From contig NC_047073.1 of the NCBI RefSeq assembly GCF_902459465.1, positions 11,905,036 through 11,969,035 on the forward strand: a stretch of DNA of 64,000 nt, written 5' to 3'. Origin of the DNA: Asterias rubens. Lineage: Eukaryota > Echinodermata > Asteroidea > Forcipulatida > Asteriidae. The stretch's first letter is position 1. Each line of letters opens with the position of its first letter. Position numbers and translations under genes: made by a program. The notes under the pieces were generated by a model that saw nothing but the letters and a program-made list of their open reading frames with translations, ran no database searches and had not been told where the DNA came from. Positions 29,331-41,075 of the stretch are shown in pieces.

Positions 29331-29604
29331 TATGGGTGGGATGAAAGGCCACCCAATTACAGCCTGCTCCATTACACCATGGAGGTACACTGAAATATGG
29401 CTGAGCCTGGAGGGGGGCTTCGTCCATGGGCTGAGCCAGTGCAGTAGTTGAGTCCCTGTTTTTAGAGTTTTTACTGAGACCAGACTTGAATCCTTCAACA
29501 CTGGCTGGAAATCTTTGATACTGAAACAATCTCTTGTGTATATTGATTGTTAGAATCTCCTCACTGGTTAGTGAGCTCCACTTTTGACAAATTATCAACC
29601 TCAA
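29305..29604 (-). pseudogene. Open frame at the 5' side of the hAT-derived array
   Basis: A 99-codon minus-strand frame leads directly into the first array unit. It may be the unduplicated upstream part of the same transposase fragment. It has no motif I can name, and the nearby sequence has no start context or promoter that I can support. Confidence 0.3.
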
Positions 29605-30029
29605 TCCCTCCAGTGTTACCTTATTTTAAAAAGGAAAAATGTCTCATTTTAAATGAAGAAAAATATCTGTACTCTGTAAAAGTTTCACAAATGATGCTAA
29701 CCAGTGTCATTGCAACTGCTAAAAACACCAATTGTACATGTAGCATTACATGTAGATAGTTTTTTATACCATTTGTATAGTCAAAACGCCGCAGCGAATA
29801 TTGTGTCCAGGCAGGAACAATAATCCCTATAGCTATACATAATCTGAGAAGCATTGCAGCGGTAGCGCCTCCTATATTCAAATTTTCAGGGATAAAAAGT
29901 GATGTACTTTTCAAAAACCGTAGGATGTTGGAGTGATATGTTTCTCCAAATTACTTATACTATACTTTTTATTATGCAAGTTTGTATTGCCATTTAACTT
30001 TCATTATCATTACCAATCATATGCAGACA

Positions 30030-30387
30030 CGAAGGCAGTGGACACTATTGGTAATTGGCAAAGACCAGTCTTCTCACTTGGTGTATCTCAACATATGCAT
30101 AAAATAACAAACCTGTGAAAAATTTGAGCTTAATCGGTCGCCGAAGTTGCGAGATAATAACAAAAGAAAAAACACCCTTGTCACACTAAGTTGTGTGCTT
30201 TCAGATGCTTGATTTCGAGAGATCAAATTCTAAATCCGAGGTCTTGAAATCAAGTACGTGGAAAATTACTTCTTTCTCGTAAACTATGTTACTTCAGAGG
30301 GAGCTGTTTCCCCATTCCTCAGAACTAAGTAGGTTTTTATGCTAATAATTATTTTGAGTAATTAACAATAGTGTCCACTGCCTTTAA
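30030..30387. repeat. Family A MITE
   Basis: Complete copy (GAAGGCAGTGGACACTATTG ... ACAATAGTGTCCACTGCCTT) between RTCA and EGF-CFC. Confidence 0.9.
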
Positions 30388-30578
30388 ACTCTTTTTCTTT
30401 CAATCATTATTTATTTTTGCCGATTATTTTAACACTTTGTTTTAACTTGTATGCGTTGTAAACAAAATTTTTGTCTGATTGTGTTTTAGGGGTCAAATAA
30501 GTTAATTACTTTAATAAAGGTTTGCTGAGATCATAATTTTGCTTTGATAATGACATAGTGGGGGCTCAAAAAAGAGCT

Positions 30579-30812
30579 GGGCCCAATTTCATGGCTCGGC
30601 TTACTGCCGAAATATGTGCTTACCATTACCATTCTTTGCTTACATGGCAAGCAAAGAAATTATGCTCTAGCTGTCTAAGCATAGAATGTTCCCTAGAATA
30701 TAGTGGAGTATGCATTCGCACCCGCAAAAATTCCCTGCTTACCTATGAAATATGCTTGATGTAAGCGCAGAATATTTGCGTACAGTAAGCGAGCCATGAA
30801 ATTGGGCTCAAG
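30579..30812. repeat. Family G-like MITE, variant
   Basis: Ends GGGCCCAATTTCATGGCTCG and CGAGCCATGAAATTGGGCTC are inverted; inner sequences (GCTTACTGCC) differ from the main family G. Confidence 0.8.
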
Positions 30813-30819
30813 AATGGTG

Positions 30820-31600
30820 TCCCTGCCCGATGGGGTCAGTGTTATATCTACTACATGTTCCTTCTACCACACACTTTTAAAATGGCAGAAGTAGGAGGAT
30901 GTTGATGAAGCTTTGTTGATTATGATGCTCAATCATTTGAGGAGTGTTTTGAAAAAATAAAGTTTTGCTTCACATGTATTTAAAAAACAAAATTTAACCA
31001 AAGAAACTGAAACACAATTGGACTTTCACCAAATTGTTAAAAAGCTTTAATTGTAAAAGTTTTTAAGATTATTTACATACGGCAGTGTTAATTAAATAGA
31101 ACCAAATAACAGGCATGATGATTTTCCCATTTAAAAAAAAATAATGTTTAGCTTAAAAAATAAATACAGTGCTATTAATGAGGCTTGGTTGGCTCTTGAA
31201 ACTGAACAGTTTCCTACTATTTTGTCAAGTACAATGTCATGCCTGGAATTAGAAATTAGCTTTTTGGTTACACAGGGTCTACTTAAATAAGTATAACAAA
31301 GAATCATATGTAACGTATAAAACAATATTTATTAAAAACATTTTAAAAGGACATACACAATTAACATGATATGAATTGCAGGTCTGTTATTATGCTGTTA
31401 ATGTTTGATAGTTCATTAAAAAAAAACACTTATTTTCAAAATTGTGTGCGTGTTCACCCAGTTTATAAATCAGTATAGGCTATCAATGCTGCCAAATGAC
31501 AAGGGTTATCAAAATAATTTGTAGGCTATCCAATTACATTTTATACTTAAAAAACATCAACAAAAAGCTTGCTCTTCCGTGCCTTATAATATGCACTCTT
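30820..31600. other. AT-rich intergenic DNA
   Basis: No repeat or gene assigned. A minus-strand AATAAA is at 31328-31333, about 670 nt beyond the EGF-CFC stop codon, and could end a long 3' UTR. Confidence 0.35.
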
Positions 31601-31601
31601 T

Positions 31602-31938
31602 AACGGCACTGGATACCTTTGGTAATTGGCAAAGACCAATATTCTCACTTGGGGTATCACAACATAATTAGGCACAAAATAACAAATCTGTTGAAATTTT
31701 TGGACTTAATTGGTCATCAAGTTTGTAAGAAAATAATGAACAAAAAAATCACTCTTGTTTCAAAAATTGGTGTGCCTCAACGGGCTTCAGGCCAGAAATC
31801 TTTAAACATTTGAGTGGGAAATTACCTCTTTCTCAAAAAGTTTCATACTATCAACAGCTCACCATTGCTCCTTTTATAAAGTAAGTTTTTTTTATGCTAA
31901 TTATATTGAGTAATTACCAATTGTGTCCAGTGCCTTAA
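31602..31938. repeat. Family A-related MITE, diverged subfamily
   Basis: Starts ACGGCACTGGATACCTTTGG and ends CAATTGTGTCCAGTGCCTTA; the centre has GGCTTCAGGCC as in 44060 and 9501. Confidence 0.8.
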
Positions 31939-32003
31939 ATTAAAAATAATCAGCACATTTTATGAACATACTTTTTATAGCAAATAGTGAACCTCCAGTA
32001 GTG

Positions 32004-35000
32004 TCACCTAACTGATAGATCTATAAAATAACCAATTTGAAGCCAAATAGTTGTATAAGTTATCAGTATAAGACTCAATTTAGATCCTTGGGGGGCACTA
32101 CTATGTGATGCAATCTCTAAAGACACTTCATTACTCTCGATGTTCTCGATGCTCTCAAAGCTGGCTTCATCTGCAGAAAGACAAAGACAAGAAAGTACAA
32201 GAATTAATATAATGCAATATTGGGATAATTTTGTACACAAGGGAATACACGGGTTAGTTCCAATGGCATAATCAAACGTTTTGAACCCAGTAACAACAAT
32301 TAGGTATGTTGAGACATGGTGGTACTGAAAGTGAGTGTTGGGTAATTTGTTTGTATACACCAAAACCAACCAGTGTGCACATAGTTAAAAAAGTCACATG
32401 TATTTTCTAGGACGATTGGAGTATTTTTTGTGACATCCTTAGTTTTTGATGTAGTGTTTTTCTAGCACCTCCACAGTGACATTGTGGCAAACGCTGTGGT
32501 GCATGCAAATAGGATAAATTCGAATAATTGGTTATTGAAATCATTGCTCATGAATCAGAAATGACAAAATTAAATTAATCAGAGCACATATACATGTACA
32601 TCAAACTAACTCTAATATAAGTTTTGAAAGTCAATCATAGAGGAGGCTGGTTTTCCGAAAACTGTGATAGCTTAAAGCAGACTGCCCCTTTAACTACATT
32701 AGATAAGATCTTTGTAGAGTGACCAGTTGCAAGCACTGCACTGGGCTAACTTGGGTGAATTCATCTCTGTTATCAGTAAGACAATACCAAGGTGATCCAT
32801 ATTTGAGCCAAGAAGGTTATTGCAAGCATAAACCTTTTTATTTTAGGAATAAATACATTTGCAAGAAAGAATGCAATTTTATTAGATGAAAATGACTGGG
32901 CCCAAAAGACAAGGCTATCTGACACTTCATTGAGGCGATTGCCTCCGTCCCCCCTGGTCATTGCCTTAGTGCCCTTGAAATGCTCCCTCATCATAGGATG
33001 CCCTTTACCAAGGGGAATATGCCTTGGTGCCCTTGCCCTTTAATACATACCTTGTTTTTTCTTGCATCCTTCTAATTCATGTAAACGACAATCCATGACT
33101 CCATCCACGCAGCAACATATGCTACAATTCCTGTACACGTATTGGCCATGAGGGACATCTCCACAGCTATTGTTGATTAGAGTCTCACAGTAGCGGCCTG
33201 TAAACCCATCTATGCAGAAACAGAATGTATTCAGGAAGCCTGTGCCTCCGTTCATACAGTGCGAGTCCTGATGAGGTGTGGCTAAAAAAAGAAAGAAAAA
33301 AAAAAACTATGGTCAGCTTATTTTATTAATTACAAATTCAATTTCGTTTGAAAACAATTTAAAAGCAAATCACTCAAGCAAAAAAACAAACATATATAGA
33401 CCTGTTAAAGGCCCCGCATCCGCAGGGCATGGCCTCCGTTGCACCTGGTTTTGGCACTGATGCCCCCTCAGAAGTTTCTTATAGTCTTTAAGATTTGTCA
33501 AATGCCCTTTGCATAATAATGTCTATTGACGATTCTCTAATCATGTATCCCTTACACCAATCAAATCGAAAGGGAAAACAATTAATGCATGCTATTTTGA
33601 ATAATCCAATGAGCATATATATATCGGCTTCCATCTTTATCAACATTGTCAATCAGATTCCGTCGTCCATGCTTAACCCATCCCATTTTTATTGTTCACA
33701 CTTACAATCTTTACAATTGCAAGTATGGATTAGGAAGCACTTACGGTAGGCTACACCAAACAATAAAAAAAATCTAACATTCAAACAAACAAAATATTTG
33801 AATGAACTTGAGTTCTCGAAACTCAATTTGAATAAAAAAAATATTGTTTTATTCGTTCTTCAATTGTAAAAGACCGGGGTGTGTTTTTGTATCTCATCGC
33901 TTGATCATGTTGATTATTGCATTGTTCTGCCCTTCTCATAGTCGCCGCGTGATTGAAGTAGTGCCTATACGTCATGGGCGCCATTAAGTTCGGTAACAGC
34001 AAATGTTTTGTTACAAAAAACATTTACTTCCCCATGATCCTGGCATGAAATGGCGTCCCCTGCAAGGCGCACCTGCAACTCCGTCTAGTACTGTAAAGGT
34101 TGTTGAAGTAGTGCCTACGTCATGGGCGCCATTAAGTTTGGTAAAATGTTGTTATAAAACATTTGCTTCCCCATGAACATCGCATGAAATGGCGTCCCCT
34201 GCAAACTTCATCATTTTTGCCAGACGCAAATGCAACTCCGTCTTTTGTAAAAGTGGTTGAAGTAGTGCCTACGTCATGGGCGCCATTAAGTTTGGTAAAA
34301 TTTTGTTTTAAAACATTTGCTTCCCCATGAACATCGCATGAAATGGCGTCCCTGCAAACTTCATCACTGTTGCAAGGCGCAACTGCAACTCCGTCTTTTG
34401 TAAGAGTGTTTGAAGTAGTGCATGCCTTCGTCATGGGCGCCATTTAGTTCGGTAAAAGCAAATGTTTTGTTATAAAACATTTGCTTCCCCGTGGACATCG
34501 CATAAAATGGCGTTCCCTGCAAACTTCATCACTTTTCAGCCCGAGTTGCCCTATTGTCCGCCTGGTGTAAGCATGCTTACACCATGAGCAATTGGTTCTC
34601 GCTCTAGCGTGATGGAGGTGTGAGCAACACTTTACGATATTTGATAGGAAAAACATTGATCTGAGTAAATTGAGCGAGCCCAGCTGATGCTGTGTCACAT
34701 ACTTCCCATGTCCCCTTGCCTTGGTTATGCTAATCTACACAAGCTTGACACAGGGTCCATGGTGATCACGTCCTCACTGTCTCCATGATTGGTATATAGG
34801 TACTTTACCCAGTAATCCAGGGCTAACTGAGGCTTCACTGAACATCACCATGAACCAGTGGGTGTTCTTTGTAAAGCTTAACAATTTGAAAGGCAGGATT
34901 AAGGAGTTTCAACGATGCTAAAATAAAAACACTCAATGAAGTTCCAGGGAAGGAGTGACAATTAGCGTTTTGTTACCGATCCCTTGAAGATGGTTCCTTA

Positions 35001-37450
35001 TTGATGAGAGTATTCGGTGTGAGAATAACACAAGCATTAGCGTATAGGGCCTACTTCATGCTTCTTGAGTTCGTTCTACCATAGATTTGCAAACAGAGTA
35101 ACAGCTGGTATAGGGGGAAGATCATGTTGAGGAGCACAATTTTGGAATTTTGCACTGCGTTACTTTTGGGACATCAACCATTGTTTTATCATAGATCAAG
35201 GTTTTAAAAGGGGGTGGAATTGAAACACGATAAAACAAATTTCCAACTGAAAATATTATGTGTGAACATGGAATGCATCTTAAATATCTACCCCACCAAT
35301 TCTTCTTAAACTGTTGTTTTGTTTTTATTCCCTTTGACACCGAGTTGACAGAGTTGTGTACGAAACGAATCCGAACGTTATAAAAAAAAAATGAAAACGT
35401 CACCTAAAGTGAAATAAAAATCCAACCAATGAGAGAGCATCAATCCGGATGTTTTGGGAGCGAGTATTAGTTTTTATTCCGAGCTGCAATGTTTCTGCTT
35501 ATCCTGCGTCCCTCGCGACAAGTGTCATTTACCATATACAATGTAGTGCCCGGACCAATAAAATGTTGAACTCGTTTTTACGGATTCGGAATTTGTTATA
35601 ATACAAAATCAAAAAAGTTACTGCGGGTCCGTAGTGAATGAATTCAAAGATTGTGAACCCTGGTTGTTCTGAATTATTTCTTACCAGGTTTATCGTGTGA
35701 TGCTTGGTCCATCCTTTCCAATGGTGTTCTGTTAGGATTAACAGGTTGTTGTCTTGGCATTGATTCAGTAACAGCATTAGAACCAATTACATCCCGAAAT
35801 TGACCTGCAATTCATTATGGTACATTTATATGTGATTAAAGGAATTGCATGGTAAGGTATCAATAAATATTGCGTTTCTCCATGGTTTGGTAACACCATT
35901 GAGTCTCCTTGCTGAGTATAGATTATGTTTTTTTAAGAACTTGTCTCGCTTTTGAGAACTTGTCTTGCAAGTTTAGAATAAAAAAAAACACAAGACAAGT
36001 TCTCAAAAACTAATCTATACAGCAAGTAAATATACACACACGGTATGACCGCAAACCTAATATTTAGATATTATGGTAGCCATGCAAACATTTAAACAAC
36101 AGATATACATGTTCTTGAAATAATAAGTTTTGTATTCACGGCCACGGATAAGCAGTAGCGCGGCATCGCTTTGTGCATGCTTTTAGTGTTTGTGGGGCTG
36201 TTTACTGATAGGCCTATACCTACAGCAAACTTTGCGGGGAAAATTATATTTTGTTCCGAAATTAACCTAAAATAGTTTTAACCTAAGTTCTTTCTGTTCA
36301 CTTTTCTTTCAATTTTAAAAATGTGATATTTTACAACAAAGATATAATATTGGCCGCCTTTTACACGTTTTTATTGCAAAACAGCCGTGTTTTCTCAGTA
36401 AGGCTGTGGGAAGGGCCACCACACATCCCCTTCTGCTATTTGATTTCCCGTGGTCCCATTCCCAAGAAGGTGAATTTGTAATCTACCCCGTAACACAGGT
36501 GTTCAGAGTAAACTTACTGCGTGACTCATCAAAGGAGTGTAAATTGAACAAGTTCATTGCAAATTTGCCAACGACAAGAATTACAGGCAGTTTGTTTACT
36601 CACGGCATTAGTTGGGCCGAACCGCAATCAAGGCCAAACAATAGTTTAACAAACAAGCATGTTTAAACACACACTTAGAAATAATTATTTGAATAATTCA
36701 GTCCATTCTTTTGGCAATGAAATTTCCAGGAATTTAGTAACACGAACCATTGAGGATGAACCTAATTTGGGTAAACAATTCTCACCAACTTCAAAGTAAT
36801 AAATCTAAAAGGGAATCAATTCTGGATTAATTTTTGTTTAACCTCCATGCAAAACAAAAAACAGGGTGGTGCAAAAAGAAGCGGCAGGAATTATTGCGAC
36901 AGGAATTATATGAAGTAAAGTCTTTTGTTTCAACCAAGGCCCCATGTGGTTGTTTTTTTAAATAAAAAACATCAGCTTTATGCTCACTTGGATATAAATT
37001 ACCAAAACCACTTTGAATACACGTTCATGTATTTCACAAAATATTTATTTATAGAAAACATTCCCACGAAACTAGTAGGACAGGAAATAAAAGCTCATCA
37101 TAATTTTAACATGCTCAGTAAAGACTTCATTGTGACCTTATGCAAGAGACCAACCAAGATCAACCAAGAAAACCAATGAGCTTAGTTTATAAACAAACAC
37201 AAAGCACACAAACATTATTTTGCTGATTAAATTGTTTTCTTAGTTGATCAAGTTCAGTGTATTTGTTGAGGAACTTCGACACAATATGAAAACTACAAAC
37301 CATGACAAATTCTTTATTCTTACCTCTTGCAAATTGTGATTCAGGAGAAACCGGTAGAGGAAGCACCAAAAGGAGGACGAACAAACTGCAAAATAAACAA
37401 AAAATGTCTTTCATGATTGTGTGAAAAACAAATTTTGTTGCTTCGTCCAT
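32004..37450 (-). CDS. EGF-CFC family protein (Cripto/Cryptic-like Nodal co-receptor)
   Basis: Family members sit on the cell surface and help Nodal-type TGF-beta ligands engage activin receptors. Exons: 37324-37450, 35685-35804, 33051-33281, 32004-32170; 645 nt, 214 aa, all GT-AG and in frame. The first ATG (37448-37450) has a good context (ACAATGG); a second is at 37412-37414. Residues 13-36 form a signal peptide. Exon 2 is a polar linker. Exon 3 holds both domains: EGF-like about 91-114, and CFC 122-155 with Cys-Gly-Asp-Val-Pro-His. The tail (about 190-210) is hydrophobic, fitting GPI or membrane anchoring. Oddities: EGF Cys1 and Cys3 are His90 and Gly97, there is an extra CFC cysteine (Cys139), and Tyr130 stands where vertebrate Cripto has the receptor-contact Trp; His127 is kept. 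One-to-one orthology with CRIPTO or CFC1 is not decidable, so no symbol is given. Confidence 0.93.
32912..33046 (-). repeat. Family C repeat beside the exon 3 donor of the EGF-CFC gene
   Basis: GAGGCGATTGCCTCCGTCCC and GTCATTGCCTTAGTGCCCTT match family C in reverse. It ends about 4 bp before the 5' splice site of exon 3. Confidence 0.8.
33403..33515. repeat. Family C/D fragment
   Basis: GGCCTCCGTTGCACCTGG and GATGCCCCCTCAGAAGTTTC resemble reversed family C or D blocks; diverged. Confidence 0.5.
33945..34545. repeat. Tandem repeat, about 150-155 bp unit, four copies
   Basis: Each unit has GAAGTAGTGCCTACGTCATG, GGCGCCATTAAGTTTGGTAA, CATTTGCTTCCCCATGAACA and ATGAAATGGCGTCCCTGCAA; units start near 33953, 34105, 34258 and 34411. 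It lies in the EGF-CFC intron between exons 2 and 3. Minus-strand open frames here are by-products. Confidence 0.88.
34700..35680. other. EGF-CFC intron 2, no element assigned
   Basis: Mostly unique-looking AT-rich sequence with short open frames lacking domains. Confidence 0.4.
35875..36060. repeat. Family E repeat, inverted pair
   Basis: GGTTTGGTAACACCATTGAG and AGAACTTGTCTTGCAAGTTT on the left face ACAAGACAAGTTCTCAAAA and CGGTATGACCGCAAACC on the right, so this copy folds back. Confidence 0.65.
36070..37320. other. EGF-CFC intron 1, no element assigned
   Basis: AT-rich sequence with plus-strand open frames of up to 86 codons that lack domains and splice context. Confidence 0.4.
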
Positions 37451-38060
37451 TGTGTGAAGATTTGTTTTTTTCCATGTTGATTCGTTTGTAATTGCTTTGT
37501 TTTCTGTAAGACACTGATAATAACGTATTCTATCTTTGGTGCTATTAACAAAAAAAAATCCATATGGATCGGTTTACATCGGGAAATAAAGTTTTTTTTA
37601 AATCCGGGATCTCATTATTGATTATAAATATCGTAGCAGATACTGATTAAATCTTCTAGTTACAGGCATTGTCTGAATCGATACTGAGCTTTCAATGATG
37701 CGTTAATAAAAAACTAAAAAAATTAAAATACTTGAAATCTAAACTCACGGCATGAAGTTTTAAAATTGTTTATTTTGGGAAAGTGTGAAGCAGAAACTTT
37801 TCACTAGTCAAAAAAATGTCTTAAACTTTAGATTTAATTAAATTATGTATGGATGCTTGATTTGTAAGAACCTGTACGCTTTGGTATGGAAATAAAGACA
37901 CTGATTGGTTGAATTTACCACAAAGAACTGTGATTGTTTCTGGAATTGCTTACTGAAAAGCATGAAGAAGCTAAAAGTTTTTTATAAATCAAAACAAGTT
38001 TTGAAATTTCAGATCTAAACTTGTTTTCCAAAACTTAAATTACGTTTGGATGCTTGCACG
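37451..38060. other. Upstream region of the EGF-CFC gene
   Basis: Expected promoter zone. No clear TATA box at a convincing distance; no repeat recognised. Confidence 0.35.
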
Positions 38061-38221
38061 ATTAATAATGGTGTACGAAGTGGCAAAGGTACGAAGTGTC
38101 CGACATGGAAAGTTATCCCAATTATGTATCTGTTCCTTGGTCACTTGTTGTACCTCGGTCACTTCATAAGCCTAGACGGGCGAGGGGGGGGGGGGAGGTC
38201 GGTATTAAAATAATCCGTACT

Positions 38222-38830
38222 CCGTACTATCAACAGGCCTGTTTGCTTCGTTTTCGAAATGGCAAAGGCACCAAATCATTTTCTCCTTAAAGAAAGTGGA
38301 CACTATTGGTAATTGTCAAAGACCAGTCTTCTAACTTGGTGTTTCTCAATGTTTTTATGCATAAAATAACAAACCTGTGAAAATTGGAGATCGATTGGTC
38401 GTCGGAGTTTCGAGATAACTATGAAAAAAAAAAACTTGTCACACAAGTTGTGTGCTTTCAGATGCTTGATTTCGAGACCTCAAATTCTAAACTTGAGGTC
38501 TCAAAATCAAATTCGTTGAAAATTACTTCTTTCTCGAAAACTACGTCTCTTCAGAAGAGGGAGCCGTTTCTCACAATGTTTTATATTATACTATCATAGT
38601 ATCAACCTCTCCCCATTACTCGTTACCAAGTAAGGTTTTATACTGATAATTATTTCGAGTAATTAACCAATAGTGTCCACTGCCTTTAAAGGGCACTGTC
38701 TATATGAGGACATGGTCAATTTCTACTGGAGCATTTCAAGGGCACCAAGGCAGGCAATGACCAGGGGCATGGAGGCAATCGCATTGGTTGCCTAGCCTCC
38801 GTACCCCTCCGTGAATTATCAGGCTTGCTT
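38222..38830 (+). repeat. Family C repeat split by a family A MITE
   Basis: GGCACCAAATCATTTTCTCC before, and GGGCACTGTCTATATGAGGA, GGGCACCAAGGCAGGCAATG after, form one family C copy interrupted at 38287-38687 by family A. Confidence 0.8.
38287..38687. repeat. Family A MITE inserted in family C
   Basis: Starts AAAGAAAGTGGACACTATTG and ends CCAATAGTGTCCACTGCCTT, with the central GAGACCTCAAATTC / CTTGAGGTCTC palindrome. Confidence 0.9.
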
Positions 38831-38839
38831 CAATGGTTG

Positions 38840-40600
38840 CGTCATAAGAAGGTACGAAGTTTCCAGGGGACGAAATGGTCAACCTTTTGTAGGCTTTCGG
38901 TAGAACAGCTGTTTATATTCCCCTGAGCAGCTTTTTATATTTTCAAAAGAAGCTCCCCCTGCATGACTTTGCGAGTATACGATGACAAATATTGTCTTTA
39001 AAAATAGGCTCAGTTAATAACCATTGGTCCACGGTCTTTCCTCCGAGGAAAGATCATGCATCATTGGGAACATGTTTTTTACAAGCAAAAACGAAAACAA
39101 CATACTTACCAGAATAAAGTTGTATCTTGCATGACATTGGTGGCTTCTGAGTTAAAATCATATAAAGAAATCGTCTTACTTCATCAGTCTCCCACCAATG
39201 AAGATGTTACATCTTCAAGAAAACCGCAATTTCTTTTTCACCACAGAGGAAAGAAATTCAGATCATGGAGGTAAAGAAGTGTCCAGAGATAGCCCAAGTT
39301 CCCTCTGATGTTGTCTCAGTACATTGGCAATACATTGCCAAGCCCAAGGCGGGAATGGAGGGGCTAGGCCTTGGTGAGCTAGGCCTTCTATTGTAAACAG
39401 AGTCAGTCATGCATACTCAAGTCTGTGTGTCCAGTCATGCATTGGTCATTTCCAGATTCAAAGTTAAACCACCGCTGCTTGATTGACAGTTAAGCCTTTT
39501 CACACTCCGAGTACAATGGATGGGTAAGCTCAGCCCACCTATGTAGTCAACGCATTGAGTTGCTTTTCATCTGGGTTTTAATCCCTGGCCACCGAAACAG
39601 TAGGTGGTAATTATTCAAGGATCTTATAGGAATGTGTTGTGATAAAGAAAGGTCTGTGCTCGGTGCCATGGAAACTAAACATTTCAATTTCTCGTTATTG
39701 GCCCAAATGGCTCGATAATGTTCGTGATGTTAATATGCTTCAGTGATATTTTGTTTTGTTGATTTGTTTTGGCGACTTTAATTAAAAGAGTATAAACAAT
39801 GCTTACACCATGGTAGTGGTACGTTGTTGATTTTGGTGGGTTTTGTCAATGATGCCATGGAGGAATGATGCTTATGGTTTGACATTGAGTTGATGCATGG
39901 AGGCATTTAAGTTTGCAAAAAGTTATTAACTATTGAAAGTCCTCAGCCAACTACATGTATATAACGAAATTTAGAAAAATGCACGAATCCTTAGAGTATC
40001 AACGATAAGCACCTCAATAATATTCAACTCCCAAACATTTTATACAATCATCGATGCAAAATAGGTTGTAGGGTAGGGCGATCTAAAAGTATGCGATGTC
40101 GGCGATTTTTTGTTTCCGTGGTGACTTCTTTTTTGGTGCGTTTATTTTTTGCGCCAACTTTTTACTTGGCGGCAATTTAACTAAACTGTGAGCAAAATAA
40201 TAATCTGAAGGAAATAAACAATGGATTGGGGAGGGGGTGCTTTGCGACCCGTGGCGGCACAGCCCCCTCCTAATTTTAGCCTACTCGTGTAACATATTTC
40301 ATTAAAAATAAACATGTCGTCGGGTGTTTGTGCACTTGGTGCGACGTCTTGAATGCTAAACAATATTTATTTAACTTTAAAAAAAACAGAGATAGTTTGA
40401 ACACGCCTAATATACAGGCTGACTCGCAAGATGGCCGCATCATAATAAAAATGTCATTTTGAAACACCACGTGGCACGTCACCCTTCTACTTTTTTGAAG
40501 ACAAAACAAAAGCCCCGCACGAGCATACACAACAAAATGACCCGAGATGATATTGGGGGAAAAGCCGAAATTCGGCGGTGATTTTGATTTTTCGGATATT
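38840..40600. other. Intergenic DNA between EGF-CFC and EBNA1BP2
   Basis: No gene recognised. Short open frames (for example 39056-39274 plus, 40276-40530 minus) have no domains. A TACGAAGT motif near 38855 belongs to the repeat noted at 12616. Confidence 0.4.
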
Positions 40601-40616
40601 GTATCCCTTGTTGGAA

Positions 40617-40685
40617 GTTCTAACCAAAGATCGTATAGCGCCGCATAGCGCCGCTACGCGGCGCTATACGACCTTTGGTTCTAAC
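40617..40685. mobile_element. 53-bp hAT-like micro-MITE with 8-bp target duplication
   Basis: The core 40625-40677 is an almost perfect palindrome (CAAAGATCGTATAGCGCCGC ... GCGGCGCTATACGACCTTTG). Both sides carry the 8-bp direct repeat GTTCTAAC (40617-40624 and 40678-40685). An 8-bp duplication is the hallmark of hAT-type insertion. Confidence 0.75.
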
Positions 40686-41075
40686 TCCATGGTTTTGCTA
40701 TTGGAGAAAAGAAACGCTGACAAACAGTCCATGTGAAAACACGAAATGAGCGCATCTTTATATTTGCTCGATCCCGAAATTGAGCAGCTATATGGAGAAC
40801 GGGATCATTCAGGAATGACAACTCACTCTATAGTTTCAGCAAAAGATTTTATACATTTCAAGGCTCCCAAATCAATTTTATTTTTATAATATTGTTATCA
40901 TGGAGAAGTGTTTGGGAAAACCTCATCAAAACGTGTGGTTAATTGGTGTAATGTCCGTTCAGCAGCGCGCACCCGCGATGAGTGATGCGTGCTGGCAGGA
41001 TTCCACGAAACCCGGAACTGCGCTGCTCAAAGTTGGGAATGAGCAAATTCCCCACTCGAGGTGAAAACATTCAAG

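Noticed and set aside
34132-34443. 103-codon minus-strand frame in the EGF-CFC intron
   Set aside because: It follows the 150-bp tandem repeat and shows the same peptide twice; no splice signals.
37412-37414. Second ATG as the EGF-CFC start
   Set aside because: Possible, but the ATG at 37448-37450 has the better context (A at -3, G at +4); both give a signal peptide.
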